From positions 123,956-187,955 of the forward strand of contig NOXC01000008.1 in NCBI GenBank assembly GCA_003265435.1: a DNA stretch of 64,000 bases, read 5' to 3'. Numbering within the stretch: the stretch's first letter is position 1; each line of letters starts with the position of its first letter. Shown here piece after piece: positions 56,505 to 64,000 of the stretch. The translations under genes were made by a program, and so were the position numbers. The stretch comes from Cellvibrionaceae bacterium AOL6 (lineage in GTDB: Bacteria; Pseudomonadota; Gammaproteobacteria; Pseudomonadales; Cellvibrionaceae). The notes beneath the pieces were generated by a model. The model did not search any database. It had not been told where the DNA came from and saw nothing but the letters and a program-made list of their open reading frames with translations.

Positions 56505-57791
56505 ATGGAAGTGATTTACCAAGATATCTGGAATGCAGACCAACAACAGAATGGACTACCGGCAATTCGCCCGGGGGAACCCGGTGATTTCCGCCAGGGT
56601 TTTGTTCGAGTAGACGAACGTGCCACTACAGTAGGATCGGATTTTCGTGTTTTACAAGAGGTACAGCTCCCTGACCATAAAAAATCCACTTACGCGCTAT
56701 GCGAAAAGTTGTTTAACAACTATGCACTTGAGCGTGCGGCCACTGAAATCATACGTCCCGAAGAAAGCCAAGAAGAACTCGATTTTATCGATGCCATTGT
56801 ACCCACGGCACCCATACAAGTTGCGCGAACATATTTAGAACAGTCATTAAACCTGAGTATTAGCGATAGCATGCTCGCGGCAATGATAAAAGAAACCTGG
56901 TTTGCCTTCGGCACAGCAGGCAGTCAGCGAGACGCTTCTGGTTTCGAACACGTTTTTGTTGGGGAACAAAGCAGTAGCGCAAATAAGATCGGCGGATATC
57001 ACTTTTGGTACAAATACTTTCTGGACGACGGTGGACGCACCCAAGATATGGGAGAGCGTGTCGACAGGATTGAGTACCATGGCACTCGCTATCAAGGTGC
57101 CGAACAAGCGGCACATGGCATTCTCGTGCCCGAGGTCGTGACGCTGTCACTAGTCTGGCACGCTCCTGGTGGCGACAATGGACAGGGTCGTACTTTGACC
57201 AAGCCTATTGGGGGCTTTTTTGTTGGCTGCAGCCCGGAGGGTCTAATCGCTCTCGGCCTTGTGCGTTGTCGTAGTCAAAGTGGAAAAATCGCGAATATCA
57301 ATGGCGCGGAATACCAACTGGACCTACATCGACTCGACGACAGACCCAATGCAATTAGGACTTTTTTTCCGCGCTTTCGAAAAGCCGAAGTGACCCGTAT
57401 TGTTCAACCAAGCGATAACCCCGTGACGCCAGCAGACCCACATATTCCAGCAGGTTCGAACCCTGTGCGTGAGTTCAGGATACTCGCCGCGATGGTCAAC
57501 CCTGTGAACCCAGAGGGTGGCCGAGAATTTGTTCAACTTATCAATTTGAGTAACCAGACCGCGTCACTCGAAGGATGGCAAGTTGTCGCACCAAACGGCA
57601 CAGGTTTTGTACTTGATGACATCTCGATAGCGCCCGGTGACACCTTTAAATTTGTCCTGCCTACCGCCCAAGGCGTGTTAAGAAATAGCCACGGACAGAT
57701 CACCCTGCGAAACCCAACAGGCAATATTGAGGATAGTTTTAGCTACAGCAGCGAACAGAGTGCCCACGAAGGTTCGGTGATTACGATCTAG
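56505..57791 (+). CDS. XendoU-type endoribonuclease with C-terminal lamin-tail domain
   Basis: 428 residues; ATG at 56505 after GAGAGGT. Residues about 5-310 match eukaryotic EndoU closely: KKSTYALCEKLFNNY, MIKETWFAFG, SGFEHVFVGE, GGYHFWYKYFLDD and LTKPIGGFFVGCSPEG. The catalytic set of XendoU is present as E148, H149, E154, H166 and K233 with near-identical spacing; such enzymes cut RNA at U in a Mn2+-dependent way. The GTSPEFE block reads CSPEGLI, a change. Residues about 335-428 are a lamin-tail (LTD) domain (VNPVNPEGGREFVQLINLSNQ, LEGWQVVAPNG, SIAPGDTFKFVLP). No signal peptide or immunity gene is evident. Last gene of the operon; a strong hairpin follows. Confidence 0.82.
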   Translation: MEVIYQDIWNADQQQNGLPAIRPGEPGDFRQGFVRVDERATTVGSDFRVLQEVQLPDHKKSTYALCEKLFNNYALERAATEIIRPEESQEELDFIDAIVPTAPIQVARTYLEQSLNLSISDSMLAAMIKETWFAFGTAGSQRDASGFEHVFVGEQSSSANKIGGYHFWYKYFLDDGGRTQDMGERVDRIEYHGTRYQGAEQAAHGILVPEVVTLSLVWHAPGGDNGQGRTLTKPIGGFFVGCSPEGLIALGLVRCRSQSGKIANINGAEYQLDLHRLDDRPNAIRTFFPRFRKAEVTRIVQPSDNPVTPADPHIPAGSNPVREFRILAAMVNPVNPEGGREFVQLINLSNQTASLEGWQVVAPNGTGFVLDDISIAPGDTFKFVLPTAQGVLRNSHGQITLRNPTGNIEDSFSYSSEQSAHEGSVITI

Positions 57792-57794
57792 ACA

Positions 57795-57824
57795 GCGCCC
57801 CGCTGATCTTGGTCAGTGGGGCGC
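57795..57824. terminator. Hairpin terminator between EndoU and sirtuin genes
   Basis: 12-bp stem GCGCCCCGCTGA / TCAGTGGGGCGC (one G-T pair) with a 6-base loop, 4 bases after the EndoU stop; it separates convergent genes. Confidence 0.75.
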
Positions 57825-57841
57825 CGTTTAAATATCAACCT

Positions 57842-58555
57842 CTAAGAAAAATACTGCGGTACAAGAGTGGATGCTGCGCCGGTGAAGCTATGGTGAAAAT
57901 GGGGGTTTCCGGTGTGCTCAAGATTTAACTCAACGCAGGTCGCGCCGGCATACTCCGCCTCCCGTACAAAACCGGCAGCAGGATAGACCACACCCGAGGT
58001 TCCGATAGAGACGAATAAATCACTGTCTCTCAAGGTATGTTTAATCTCACGCATGCAATACGGGATTTCACCAAACCAGACGATATCGGGCCTGACCTGT
58101 CCTTGTGTTCCGCATTGCTCGCAGACACTGTTTACACTCAGGTCGACGGAGCATGCCCATTGCTTCTCACAGGCTGCGCATTTCGCGCTGAGGAGTTCGC
58201 CGTGCATGTGAATCACATTTTGTGATCCGGCGCGCTCATGCAGGTTGTCGACGTTTTGCGTCACCAACAGGAATTCGCCATCAAACGCTCGCTCAAATTG
58301 AGCTAAGGCGAGATGCGCCAAATTCGGTTCGACGCCGCCAAGAAGTTGTGCTCGCCTCATATTGTAAAAGCGATGCACCATCGCCGGGTCTCGCTCAAAT
58401 GCTTCGGGCGTAGCAACATCTTCTACTCTATGATTCTCCCAGAGTCCATCGTTATCACGAAACGTTTTTAACCCTGACTCCGCGGAGATCCCCGATCCTG
58501 TGAGTACGACTACCCGCCGGTATTGATGAAATGGCTTAAGCACCTTGCCGTGCAT
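57842..58555 (-). CDS. cobB: NAD-dependent sirtuin deacylase, CobB/SIRT5-like
   Basis: 237 residues. NAD motifs GSGISAESGLKTFRD and TQNVDNLHERAGS, catalytic His in IHMHGELL, and a Cys4 zinc site KCAAC..VCEQC. The YNMR segment supplies the Tyr-x-x-Arg pair that recognises acyl carboxylates, so lysine desuccinylase activity as well as deacetylase activity is likely. Convergent to EndoU, so it is not in that operon; it starts 30 bases after the oxidoreductase gene. Confidence 0.93.
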   Translation of the reverse strand: MHGKVLKPFHQYRRVVVLTGSGISAESGLKTFRDNDGLWENHRVEDVATPEAFERDPAMVHRFYNMRRAQLLGGVEPNLAHLALAQFERAFDGEFLLVTQNVDNLHERAGSQNVIHMHGELLSAKCAACEKQWACSVDLSVNSVCEQCGTQGQVRPDIVWFGEIPYCMREIKHTLRDSDLFVSIGTSGVVYPAAGFVREAEYAGATCVELNLEHTGNPHFHHSFTGAASTLVPQYFS

Positions 58556-58585
58556 GTTGATTGTGTACTCCTTCTGAAAACGAGA

Positions 58586-59677
58586 TTAAGCCAGATTGAC
58601 CCACGCACCACTCTTCGCTGCCGAAGCGAAAGCCGCCTCGACAATCTTAATATCGCGCAGGCCCTCTTCACCGGGGACGATCGCCGGCTGGCCATTGAGT
58701 ATCGCAAAGGCATCATCGTCCATTTGCGCGGCCTGTTGATGTACGATTTTTTTGTTCAGCAGTATTCCGTCACTGGTCGCCCCGGAGACACCGGAATATT
58801 GCGACATCGGCTCAAGGTAATAGCTGCCCTGCGCGCACTGCACCTTAAGATGATTGCCAGGCTTCACGACGCTGGTCATACAGTCAGCGACCATATCGTT
58901 GGGAAATTTGAGTTTAAAATAGGTCGTCTCATCCACTTCCTTAAAGATATCGGGATGGGATTTTTCAATGCGTGCGGACACCGCGATGGGCTCCATACCC
59001 GACCCGTAGCGCGCACCATTGATCGGATACACACCCATGTCGTACAAGGCCCCTCCTCCCATCGCTTTTTGCATCCGCCAATTGTCTTCAGGTAAACCCG
59101 AACCCGCGTAAGCCGCAACGACATCCATCGCGCTGATTTCGCCATAAGGTTTTTCTTCAGCAAAGCGCATGATGGTCTGGGTATTCGGCTCGTGGTGAAG
59201 CCGGTAGCCGACACTGAGAAAGACCTTATTTTTCTTACAGGCCTCGATAATGGTTTCACATTCCTGGACGGACATCGCCATGGGTTTCTCACACCACACA
59301 TGCTTACCCGCTTCAGCGGCACGTACGGCGTACTTCATGTGCAATCCCGTCGGCACGACGATGTACGCTACGTCAATGTCTGAGTTATTCGCCATCTCAT
59401 GCATGGTGTCGTAGCTGTAGACGTTTTTATCCGGTATGCCATATTGCGCTTGCCACTGGGGAATTTTTCCCGGCGTGCCCGTCACAATCCCCCGCAGCTC
59501 ACAATGCTCGGTTAACATCAAACCCGGGGCTAAGCGGTGCGTGCTGTACCCGCCCAAACCCACCAGTGCCACGCCGAGTTTTCGGCCAGACGGGCGACTG
59601 AATGCGGGAGCGGATGCCCAACCTGCGAACACGGCCGAACCGGCTTGTATCAGAGATCTACGTGAAATGTTCTTCAT
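58586..59677 (-). CDS. Tat-exported Gfo/Idh/MocA-family oxidoreductase
   Basis: 363 residues. Twin-arginine signal NISRRSLIQAGSAVFAGWASAPAFS (in parts), then a Rossmann domain starting GVALVGLGGYSTHRLAPGL and the family EKP motif in HVWCEKPMAMS. The C-terminal half has GGGALYDMGVYPINGARY, like glucose-fructose oxidoreductase. Periplasmic sugar oxidoreductase with tightly bound NADP is the likely role. AGGAG lies 7 bases before the ATG. Confidence 0.88.
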   Translation of the reverse strand: MKNISRRSLIQAGSAVFAGWASAPAFSRPSGRKLGVALVGLGGYSTHRLAPGLMLTEHCELRGIVTGTPGKIPQWQAQYGIPDKNVYSYDTMHEMANNSDIDVAYIVVPTGLHMKYAVRAAEAGKHVWCEKPMAMSVQECETIIEACKKNKVFLSVGYRLHHEPNTQTIMRFAEEKPYGEISAMDVVAAYAGSGLPEDNWRMQKAMGGGALYDMGVYPINGARYGSGMEPIAVSARIEKSHPDIFKEVDETTYFKLKFPNDMVADCMTSVVKPGNHLKVQCAQGSYYLEPMSQYSGVSGATSDGILLNKKIVHQQAAQMDDDAFAILNGQPAIVPGEEGLRDIKIVEAAFASAAKSGAWVNLA

Positions 59678-59805
59678 TGCCCAACTCCTGTCACTGCGTG
59701 ATAAGATAAACAGACGAGTCTGCGGCTCACGCCGGGCTAAAACCGGCCCGCGTAAAGCACCCGCCCACCCGTTTCGTGTAAGCCAAACAGGAACTCAGAC
59801 CACCG

Positions 59806-60411
59806 ATGTCAAACACCGTTCCCGGCCCCGATGGCCACCCTCGATGTGCCTGGTGCGGCACAGTTGACGCCTTCTTCCCTTACCATGATACGGAATGGGG
59901 CTATCCAGTCGATGACGATCAGCGTCTTTTTGAAAAACTGTGCCTCGAAAGCTTTCAATCAGGGCTTAGCTGGCGCACGATTCTCGACAAGCGTGACAAC
60001 TTCCGTCAGGCCTTTGCGCAATTCGACTTTCACAAAGTGGCCCTGTACAAAGAAAAGGACGTCAAAGCACTGCTGGAAAACGCGGGAATTGTGCGACATC
60101 GGGGTAAGATTTCAGCGGTCATCAACAATGCCGCGCGCGCAGTAGAACTGGAACAGGAAGCGGGGTCGCTCGCGCATTTCTTTTGGCAGTTCGAACCTGA
60201 GGCCGCGTCCCTGCCTGAACCTCAAAGCCGAACCACTTGCCCCGAATCCGAACAACTCGCCAAAGCGCTGAAACAGCGGGGATGGAAGTTTGTCGGCCCC
60301 ACGACAGCCTACGCGTTCATGCAAGCGATGGGCTTGATCAATGATCATGTCCACGAGTGCAGTGTTCGTGCAAACGTCGAGGCAGCTCGAGCCAAATTTC
60401 GGCGCCCTTAA
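59806..60411 (+). CDS. tag: DNA-3-methyladenine glycosylase I
   Basis: Excises 3-methyladenine. 201 residues; zinc ligands in RCAWC, PYHDTEWG and NDHVHECSVR, the core LFEKLCLESFQSGLSWRTIL (in parts), and FVGPTTAYAFMQAMGLINDH. Normal length. Stands alone, divergent from the oxidoreductase gene. Confidence 0.95.
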   Translation: MSNTVPGPDGHPRCAWCGTVDAFFPYHDTEWGYPVDDDQRLFEKLCLESFQSGLSWRTILDKRDNFRQAFAQFDFHKVALYKEKDVKALLENAGIVRHRGKISAVINNAARAVELEQEAGSLAHFFWQFEPEAASLPEPQSRTTCPESEQLAKALKQRGWKFVGPTTAYAFMQAMGLINDHVHECSVRANVEAARAKFRRP

Positions 60412-60643
60412 TATGTCGACATTTTTAACATCAGCCTGCCGCAATAGCGCTGCAGGCCACGTTTTGCGGGCTTCTGCGCCACATCACAATCCTGGCACAT
60501 ATACTGCTTAACCGAGTAAGTATTGAGATGCTCAAACAGCATCGAAATATTGCAGGCCAGTACTTCCCTACTTACGATTGAAAGGGATACACTCCTGCAA
60601 AGGAATACATTAGGCCAAAGAAGTAACGACAACAAGGATGCCT

Positions 60644-61657
60644 ATGGCATGTGTCACACATGCTCACAAGTTTGCGAAATTAACAGGACTATCGGGCCGC
60701 ATCATGGAACACCCAAAAATCTCTGTCATCATCCCCATATACAACGCCAGCGACTACCTTGCTGAAGCCATCGACAGCATACTTCAACAAACGTTCACAC
60801 AATTCGAACTGCTGCTGTGTGACGACAGATCAAGCGATAACTCAACCAGTATTGCACAAGCGTATGCCGATCAAGACGAGCGTGTCATCTTCCTTCAGAA
60901 TGAAAGAAATATGGGCGTCTCAGCCACTCGGAACCGCTTGCAGCAATTGGCAAAGGGCGAATATACCGCCGTTATGGATGCGGATGACATTGCCCACCCC
61001 AACCGATTCCAAGTGCAGTACGACTTTATGCAAGCCAACCCTCATGTAGTGTGCTGTGGCAGTAATCACCGGCTGATAGATGATAAAGGCCGAGTCATCA
61101 CAACCCTCGCACTGCCCGAGGTAGATGAAGAAATTCAATCCAGGGCACTCGCCGGCCATGGCAGCATTTGCCACCCCGCTGCGATGATCCGCAGCGAAGC
61201 CATACTGCAAGTAGGCGGATACGACCCCGATTTCAAGAGTGCCCTTGACCTCGACATGTGGCTGAAGCTCGGTGAAGTGGGTGAGCTGTACAATATTCAG
61301 CAGACCTTGCTTGACTACCGTATTCACGACAAATCGATCAGCGGTTCAAAAAGCCAGCAGCAACGCGACAATGCTCGCAAAGCATGCGAACGGGCGTGGG
61401 CTCGACGAAACATCCAGGGGCATTTCGAAGCCTCAGATATGTGGCGCCCACAATCCGACAAGGACAGCCGCTTACATTTCATGCTGAAATACGGCTGGTG
61501 GAGCCTGGGTGAAGAATCGCCGGAAGCCGCGGTGCATTACTCTTGGGAAGCGCTCAAGCTCAGCCCTTTCAAGCTCGAATGCTGGAAACTGTTTTTGCTT
61601 TCGTTGAAACTAAACGGAAAGTTGAATAAAACACGAGTGAAACACCTACCGGAATAG
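60644..61657 (+). CDS. Family 2 glycosyltransferase
   Basis: GT-A fold: KISVIIPIYNASDYLAEAIDSILQQTF, CDDRSSDNS, NMGVSATRNRL, the DxD motif in AVMDADDIAHPNRF, and GHGSICHPAAMIR with an acceptor-site block SALDLDMWLKLGE. Start is uncertain: ATG 60644 has AAGGA 5 bases upstream, whereas ATG 60704 gives MEHPKISVIIP, the usual family N-terminus. About 337 or 317 residues. Likely acts on a cell-surface glycan; it is followed after 10 bases by a polytopic membrane gene. Confidence 0.85.
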   Translation: MACVTHAHKFAKLTGLSGRIMEHPKISVIIPIYNASDYLAEAIDSILQQTFTQFELLLCDDRSSDNSTSIAQAYADQDERVIFLQNERNMGVSATRNRLQQLAKGEYTAVMDADDIAHPNRFQVQYDFMQANPHVVCCGSNHRLIDDKGRVITTLALPEVDEEIQSRALAGHGSICHPAAMIRSEAILQVGGYDPDFKSALDLDMWLKLGEVGELYNIQQTLLDYRIHDKSISGSKSQQQRDNARKACERAWARRNIQGHFEASDMWRPQSDKDSRLHFMLKYGWWSLGEESPEAAVHYSWEALKLSPFKLECWKLFLLSLKLNGKLNKTRVKHLPE

Positions 61658-61667
61658 CGAATATCTA

Positions 61668-63251
61668 ATGCCACTACTAGAAAGACTGACGTACCTGGCC
61701 AACTCAGCCGTACAGTCTCGGACCTGCTTATTTTTTGTTTTGTTGTTGATCGCCATCACACAGGCATTCACCTATCACTATATTTACAATGAATATGATG
61801 TGCTGCCCTCTGTTCTGCAGCAGGCACGCTCGTCGTGGCTACCACACGACTGGTATTTAAGCCTCGACATTGGCTACCGCCAGCTCTTCAATGCGATCGC
61901 AGGCTATTTTATTGCCTGGTTCGATTTCCAGTGGGGTAACTACGCCTTGCGAATCGCGCTCTACGCGAGTTTTTGCTTTGCGTTCTTACGCTTAGCCAAA
62001 GCGAACGTCATGCCGCCGCTTGCAACGCTGCTCGCATTCCTTCTGTTTGTGCACTTTCAGTCGATCGCGTGGGACGAATGGATCATTGGGGGTTCGGAAA
62101 CCAAAACCTTGGCCTATACCTTCAGCCTGTTGGCCATCGCCTACACCACAGAATACCGTTATCGCTGGGCACTGGTGTTCGCGGGTTTAGCGACGTCCTT
62201 TCACGTTCTTGTCGGTATTTATGCGAGCTTCTGTTTAGGACTCGCCATACTCGCGCTACCATCACATCGCCGGCATTTTTTGGAGATTCTGAAATCCAGC
62301 TGGCTCTGGTTTATTTTTTCAGCCAACGGCCTGTATTTTCTGATCGTCAGCCAATTGAATGCAGAACTCCCGGCAAATCCCGCCATGGCCTGGGAGTATT
62401 ATGTTAAGTTTCGCGTGCCCCACCACACGCTCCCGGAGTATTGGCTGAAAAGCCAAAACACTTGGATATTCTATGTCTCATTGATCGCATCTATCGCACC
62501 GTTTCTGATTAACGAGCTCAGATCCATGCGCATTTTAGCCGCGCAACTTCTAGGCTGTTACCTCCTGATTCTAATCGGCCTTTTGCTGTACCAAGCAGGT
62601 GATGAAACCACCATGCGTTACTTTTTCTTCCGCTACGCGGACACCATGATCCCACTGGTGACCTTCTGTATCACAGCAGCGACCTTTATTTCCATGCTGA
62701 AACGCCTTGAAGAACAATTTAGCCTCGCTACGGCTCCACTTACACAGTGGGCGAAATTAGCCGGATATTTCTTTATTGCTTTAAGCTTGAGTTATGCAAG
62801 CTACAAATTTGTTCGGACTATGCAGTGGCATCATCAACAAACGGATCGACCCGAAATTGCCTCACGCAAGGCCGTCAATTCGTGGATAAAAAACACGCTC
62901 ACCCAAGACGTTGTTATCTTGATCCCGCCGTTTCTGCAAGAATTTTATGTGGAGGCGCAACGCTCCCCATTTGTTTCGTTTAAACATACACCTCAATCGG
63001 CATTGAATATGGCCGAGTGGATTACACGGATGGAGCTGTTGAACCAAGGACCACTGCCGATAGAGTCGTTACCCGGGTTCGATGCCCGTGATGATGTCCA
63101 CCGTCATTATTTCTCCTTATCCCCTAGCGCAATCGAAGCGATACATCAGGCTTATCCCGAAATCACGCACCTTTTATCTTCCAGTGAAAGCGACTACCCC
63201 TTCCCTCTCTTGTATGGCAATGACGTGTACAAAGTGTATGCATTACCCTAA
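61668..63251 (+). CDS. Polytopic membrane protein, GT-C-like (DUF6798-type)
   Basis: 527 residues with about ten hydrophobic helices and a C-terminal soluble part (from about 390) that includes SWIKNTLTQDVVILIPPFLQEFYVEAQRSPFVSFKHTP (in parts). N-terminal loop with HDWYLSLDIGYRQLF lies after the first helix. The architecture, with a periplasmic tail, resembles GT-C glycosyltransferases and DUF6798 proteins; I see no proven catalytic motif. Pairing with the glycosyltransferase suggests glycan assembly or export. Confidence 0.65.
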   Translation: MPLLERLTYLANSAVQSRTCLFFVLLLIAITQAFTYHYIYNEYDVLPSVLQQARSSWLPHDWYLSLDIGYRQLFNAIAGYFIAWFDFQWGNYALRIALYASFCFAFLRLAKANVMPPLATLLAFLLFVHFQSIAWDEWIIGGSETKTLAYTFSLLAIAYTTEYRYRWALVFAGLATSFHVLVGIYASFCLGLAILALPSHRRHFLEILKSSWLWFIFSANGLYFLIVSQLNAELPANPAMAWEYYVKFRVPHHTLPEYWLKSQNTWIFYVSLIASIAPFLINELRSMRILAAQLLGCYLLILIGLLLYQAGDETTMRYFFFRYADTMIPLVTFCITAATFISMLKRLEEQFSLATAPLTQWAKLAGYFFIALSLSYASYKFVRTMQWHHQQTDRPEIASRKAVNSWIKNTLTQDVVILIPPFLQEFYVEAQRSPFVSFKHTPQSALNMAEWITRMELLNQGPLPIESLPGFDARDDVHRHYFSLSPSAIEAIHQAYPEITHLLSSSESDYPFPLLYGNDVYKVYALP

Positions 63252-63355
63252 CTGCAGAACCTTCGTCTAGTCATATTCACATACTATTGGATCGTGTAGA
63301 ATCGCGCCGCGGGCTCGTCCCGCGCATTCAACACTACTGGAAATAAAGGAAATCC

Positions 63356-63946
63356 ATGAAGCACGCATTCAAGGTTTTGGGCATTGCCGCCCTCGTCTCC
63401 AGCCCGGCGCTGACATACGCTGAAAGCCCAAGCTGGAATGCCATATCGGCGTCCTACTCTCAAACCCGCTACGATGACGATGACGAGTTTAAGCCAAGAG
63501 GCTTTGGCCTCGAGTTTTCGACTTTGGTTGCAGACTACCTGTTACTAGGCGCAAGCTACGAACAGGCGAGCGATGATGTTTGGGGGATCGACATCGACAT
63601 CACAGGATACACTGTTGGCGCTGGTGCCAGACTTCCACTAAATGCCACTACTGATGCCTATATTACCGGTCAGTATGTCAAAGCCGATATTGAATCGAGT
63701 TATCGTCAATTCTCCTACTCTAATTCTGAAAATGGTTATTCTGCAAGCACTGGTGTACGCAGCATGTTAACAAAACAGTTTGAATTAGGCGCCGGGCTGG
63801 GCTATACAAGTATTGCTGACGACGATAATGTGGGCATGCATTTTGGTGCAAGATTTTACTTCACTCCGCAATTTTCAGTTGGTCTCGGCTATTCCAGCTC
63901 AGACAACGGCAGCACGACATCCGCGTCTTTAAGCGCGCACTACTAA
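63356..63946 (+). CDS. Outer-membrane beta-barrel protein, OmpA/Ail-like
   Basis: 196 residues. Signal peptide MKHAFKVLGIAALVSSPALTYA, then alternating amphipathic strands (for example FGLEFSTLVADYLLLGASYEQA, TGYTVGAGARLPL, QFELGAGLGYTSIA, FSVGLGYSSS) and a C-terminal Tyr, consistent with an eight-stranded barrel. No peptidoglycan-binding domain. AAAGGAAA precedes the ATG. The hairpin CGCGGG-CTCGT-CCCGCG lies 32 bases upstream. Confidence 0.8.
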   Translation: MKHAFKVLGIAALVSSPALTYAESPSWNAISASYSQTRYDDDDEFKPRGFGLEFSTLVADYLLLGASYEQASDDVWGIDIDITGYTVGAGARLPLNATTDAYITGQYVKADIESSYRQFSYSNSENGYSASTGVRSMLTKQFELGAGLGYTSIADDDNVGMHFGARFYFTPQFSVGLGYSSSDNGSTTSASLSAHY

Positions 63947-63959
63947 GCAATAAATACGC

Positions 63960-63972
63960 TGGGGTCAGACCC
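63960..63972. repeat. Second copy of the TGGGGTCAGACCC motif
   Basis: 13 bases identical to 38606-38618, the core of the 38.6-kb palindrome. The mirror arm is missing within the window, which ends 28 bases later. Confidence 0.6.
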
Positions 63973-64000
63973 ACTGCTGTCCCACAGTTTAGTCATAGCA

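Noticed and set aside
49851..57791. Whether the EndoU locus is part of a prophage or T6SS cluster
   Set aside because: No integrase, capsid, tail, VgrG, Hcp or PAAR gene is present in the window, and no att-like repeat brackets the locus.
56505..57791. EndoU gene as a polymorphic toxin with immunity
   Set aside because: The nuclease domain is N-terminal, there is no secretion or repeat region, and no small immunity-like gene follows; the next gene is a convergent sirtuin behind a terminator.

Overview
The window looks like chromosomal DNA of a gammaproteobacterium, probably a marine or halophilic one from the Pseudomonadales/Cellvibrionales/Oceanospirillales assemblage. The evidence is protein similarity recognised by eye, a complete Na+-pumping NQR operon, and gene orders that I recall from Pseudomonas: aat-ate-infA-clpA-clpS-cspD-icd, sthA-nqrM-apbE-nqrFEDCBA-mfd, and mfd-csiV-mtiP-nagZ-psrA-lexA-sulA. 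No species can be named from the sequence alone.

Layout. 0-8.3 kb: N-degron and protein-quality genes (aat cut by the window edge, ate, infA, clpA, clpS, cspD), monomeric isocitrate dehydrogenase and a NUDIX hydrolase. 8.5-17.4 kb: a stand-alone glycogen-binding-type domain protein, soluble transhydrogenase, and the nqrABCDEF-apbE-nqrM operon. 17.7-27.8 kb: mfd-csiV facing mtiP, an MscS channel, nagZ and psrA, then a DUF6763-type gene and the SOS pair lexA-sulA behind a clear LexA box. 27.8-38.2 kb: a long minus-strand run (coiled-coil protein, PLP deaminase, cNMP-binding/rhodanese fusion, nadK, phosphoesterase, rhomboid, DUF1315, pepN, cytochrome b561, YceI). 38.2-39.1 kb: a patch with a 33-codon acidic ORF, a long palindrome, two 101-bp direct repeats and a tRNA-Val/tRNA-Asp operon. 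39.1-44.8 kb: a flavin reductase and the arabinose operon araA-araD-araB, divergent from a GntR/FCD regulator with paired operator-like palindromes between them. 44.8-49.8 kb: pilU, an FKBP isomerase, HPF-like and SpoIIAA-like proteins, catalase.

49.8-57.8 kb is the accessory part. After three unknown genes comes a LysR regulator and a tight four-gene operon: a GDPD-like protein that has lost the family's catalytic residues and carries a lectin-like C-terminal domain; a 535-residue protein with motifs of the uracil-DNA glycosylase superfamily and iron-sulphur-like cysteines; a SAM methyltransferase; and a eukaryote-type EndoU (XendoU) endoribonuclease with all expected catalytic residues fused to a lamin-tail domain. 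This combination of RNA- and DNA-directed enzymes is not one I recognise and is the best candidate for an undescribed system; its function is unknown.

57.8-64 kb: a class III sirtuin, a Tat-exported Gfo/Idh/MocA oxidoreductase, 3-methyladenine glycosylase I, a glycosyltransferase with a polytopic membrane partner, and a small outer-membrane barrel. The window ends in a copy of the short motif that forms half of the 38.6-kb palindrome.
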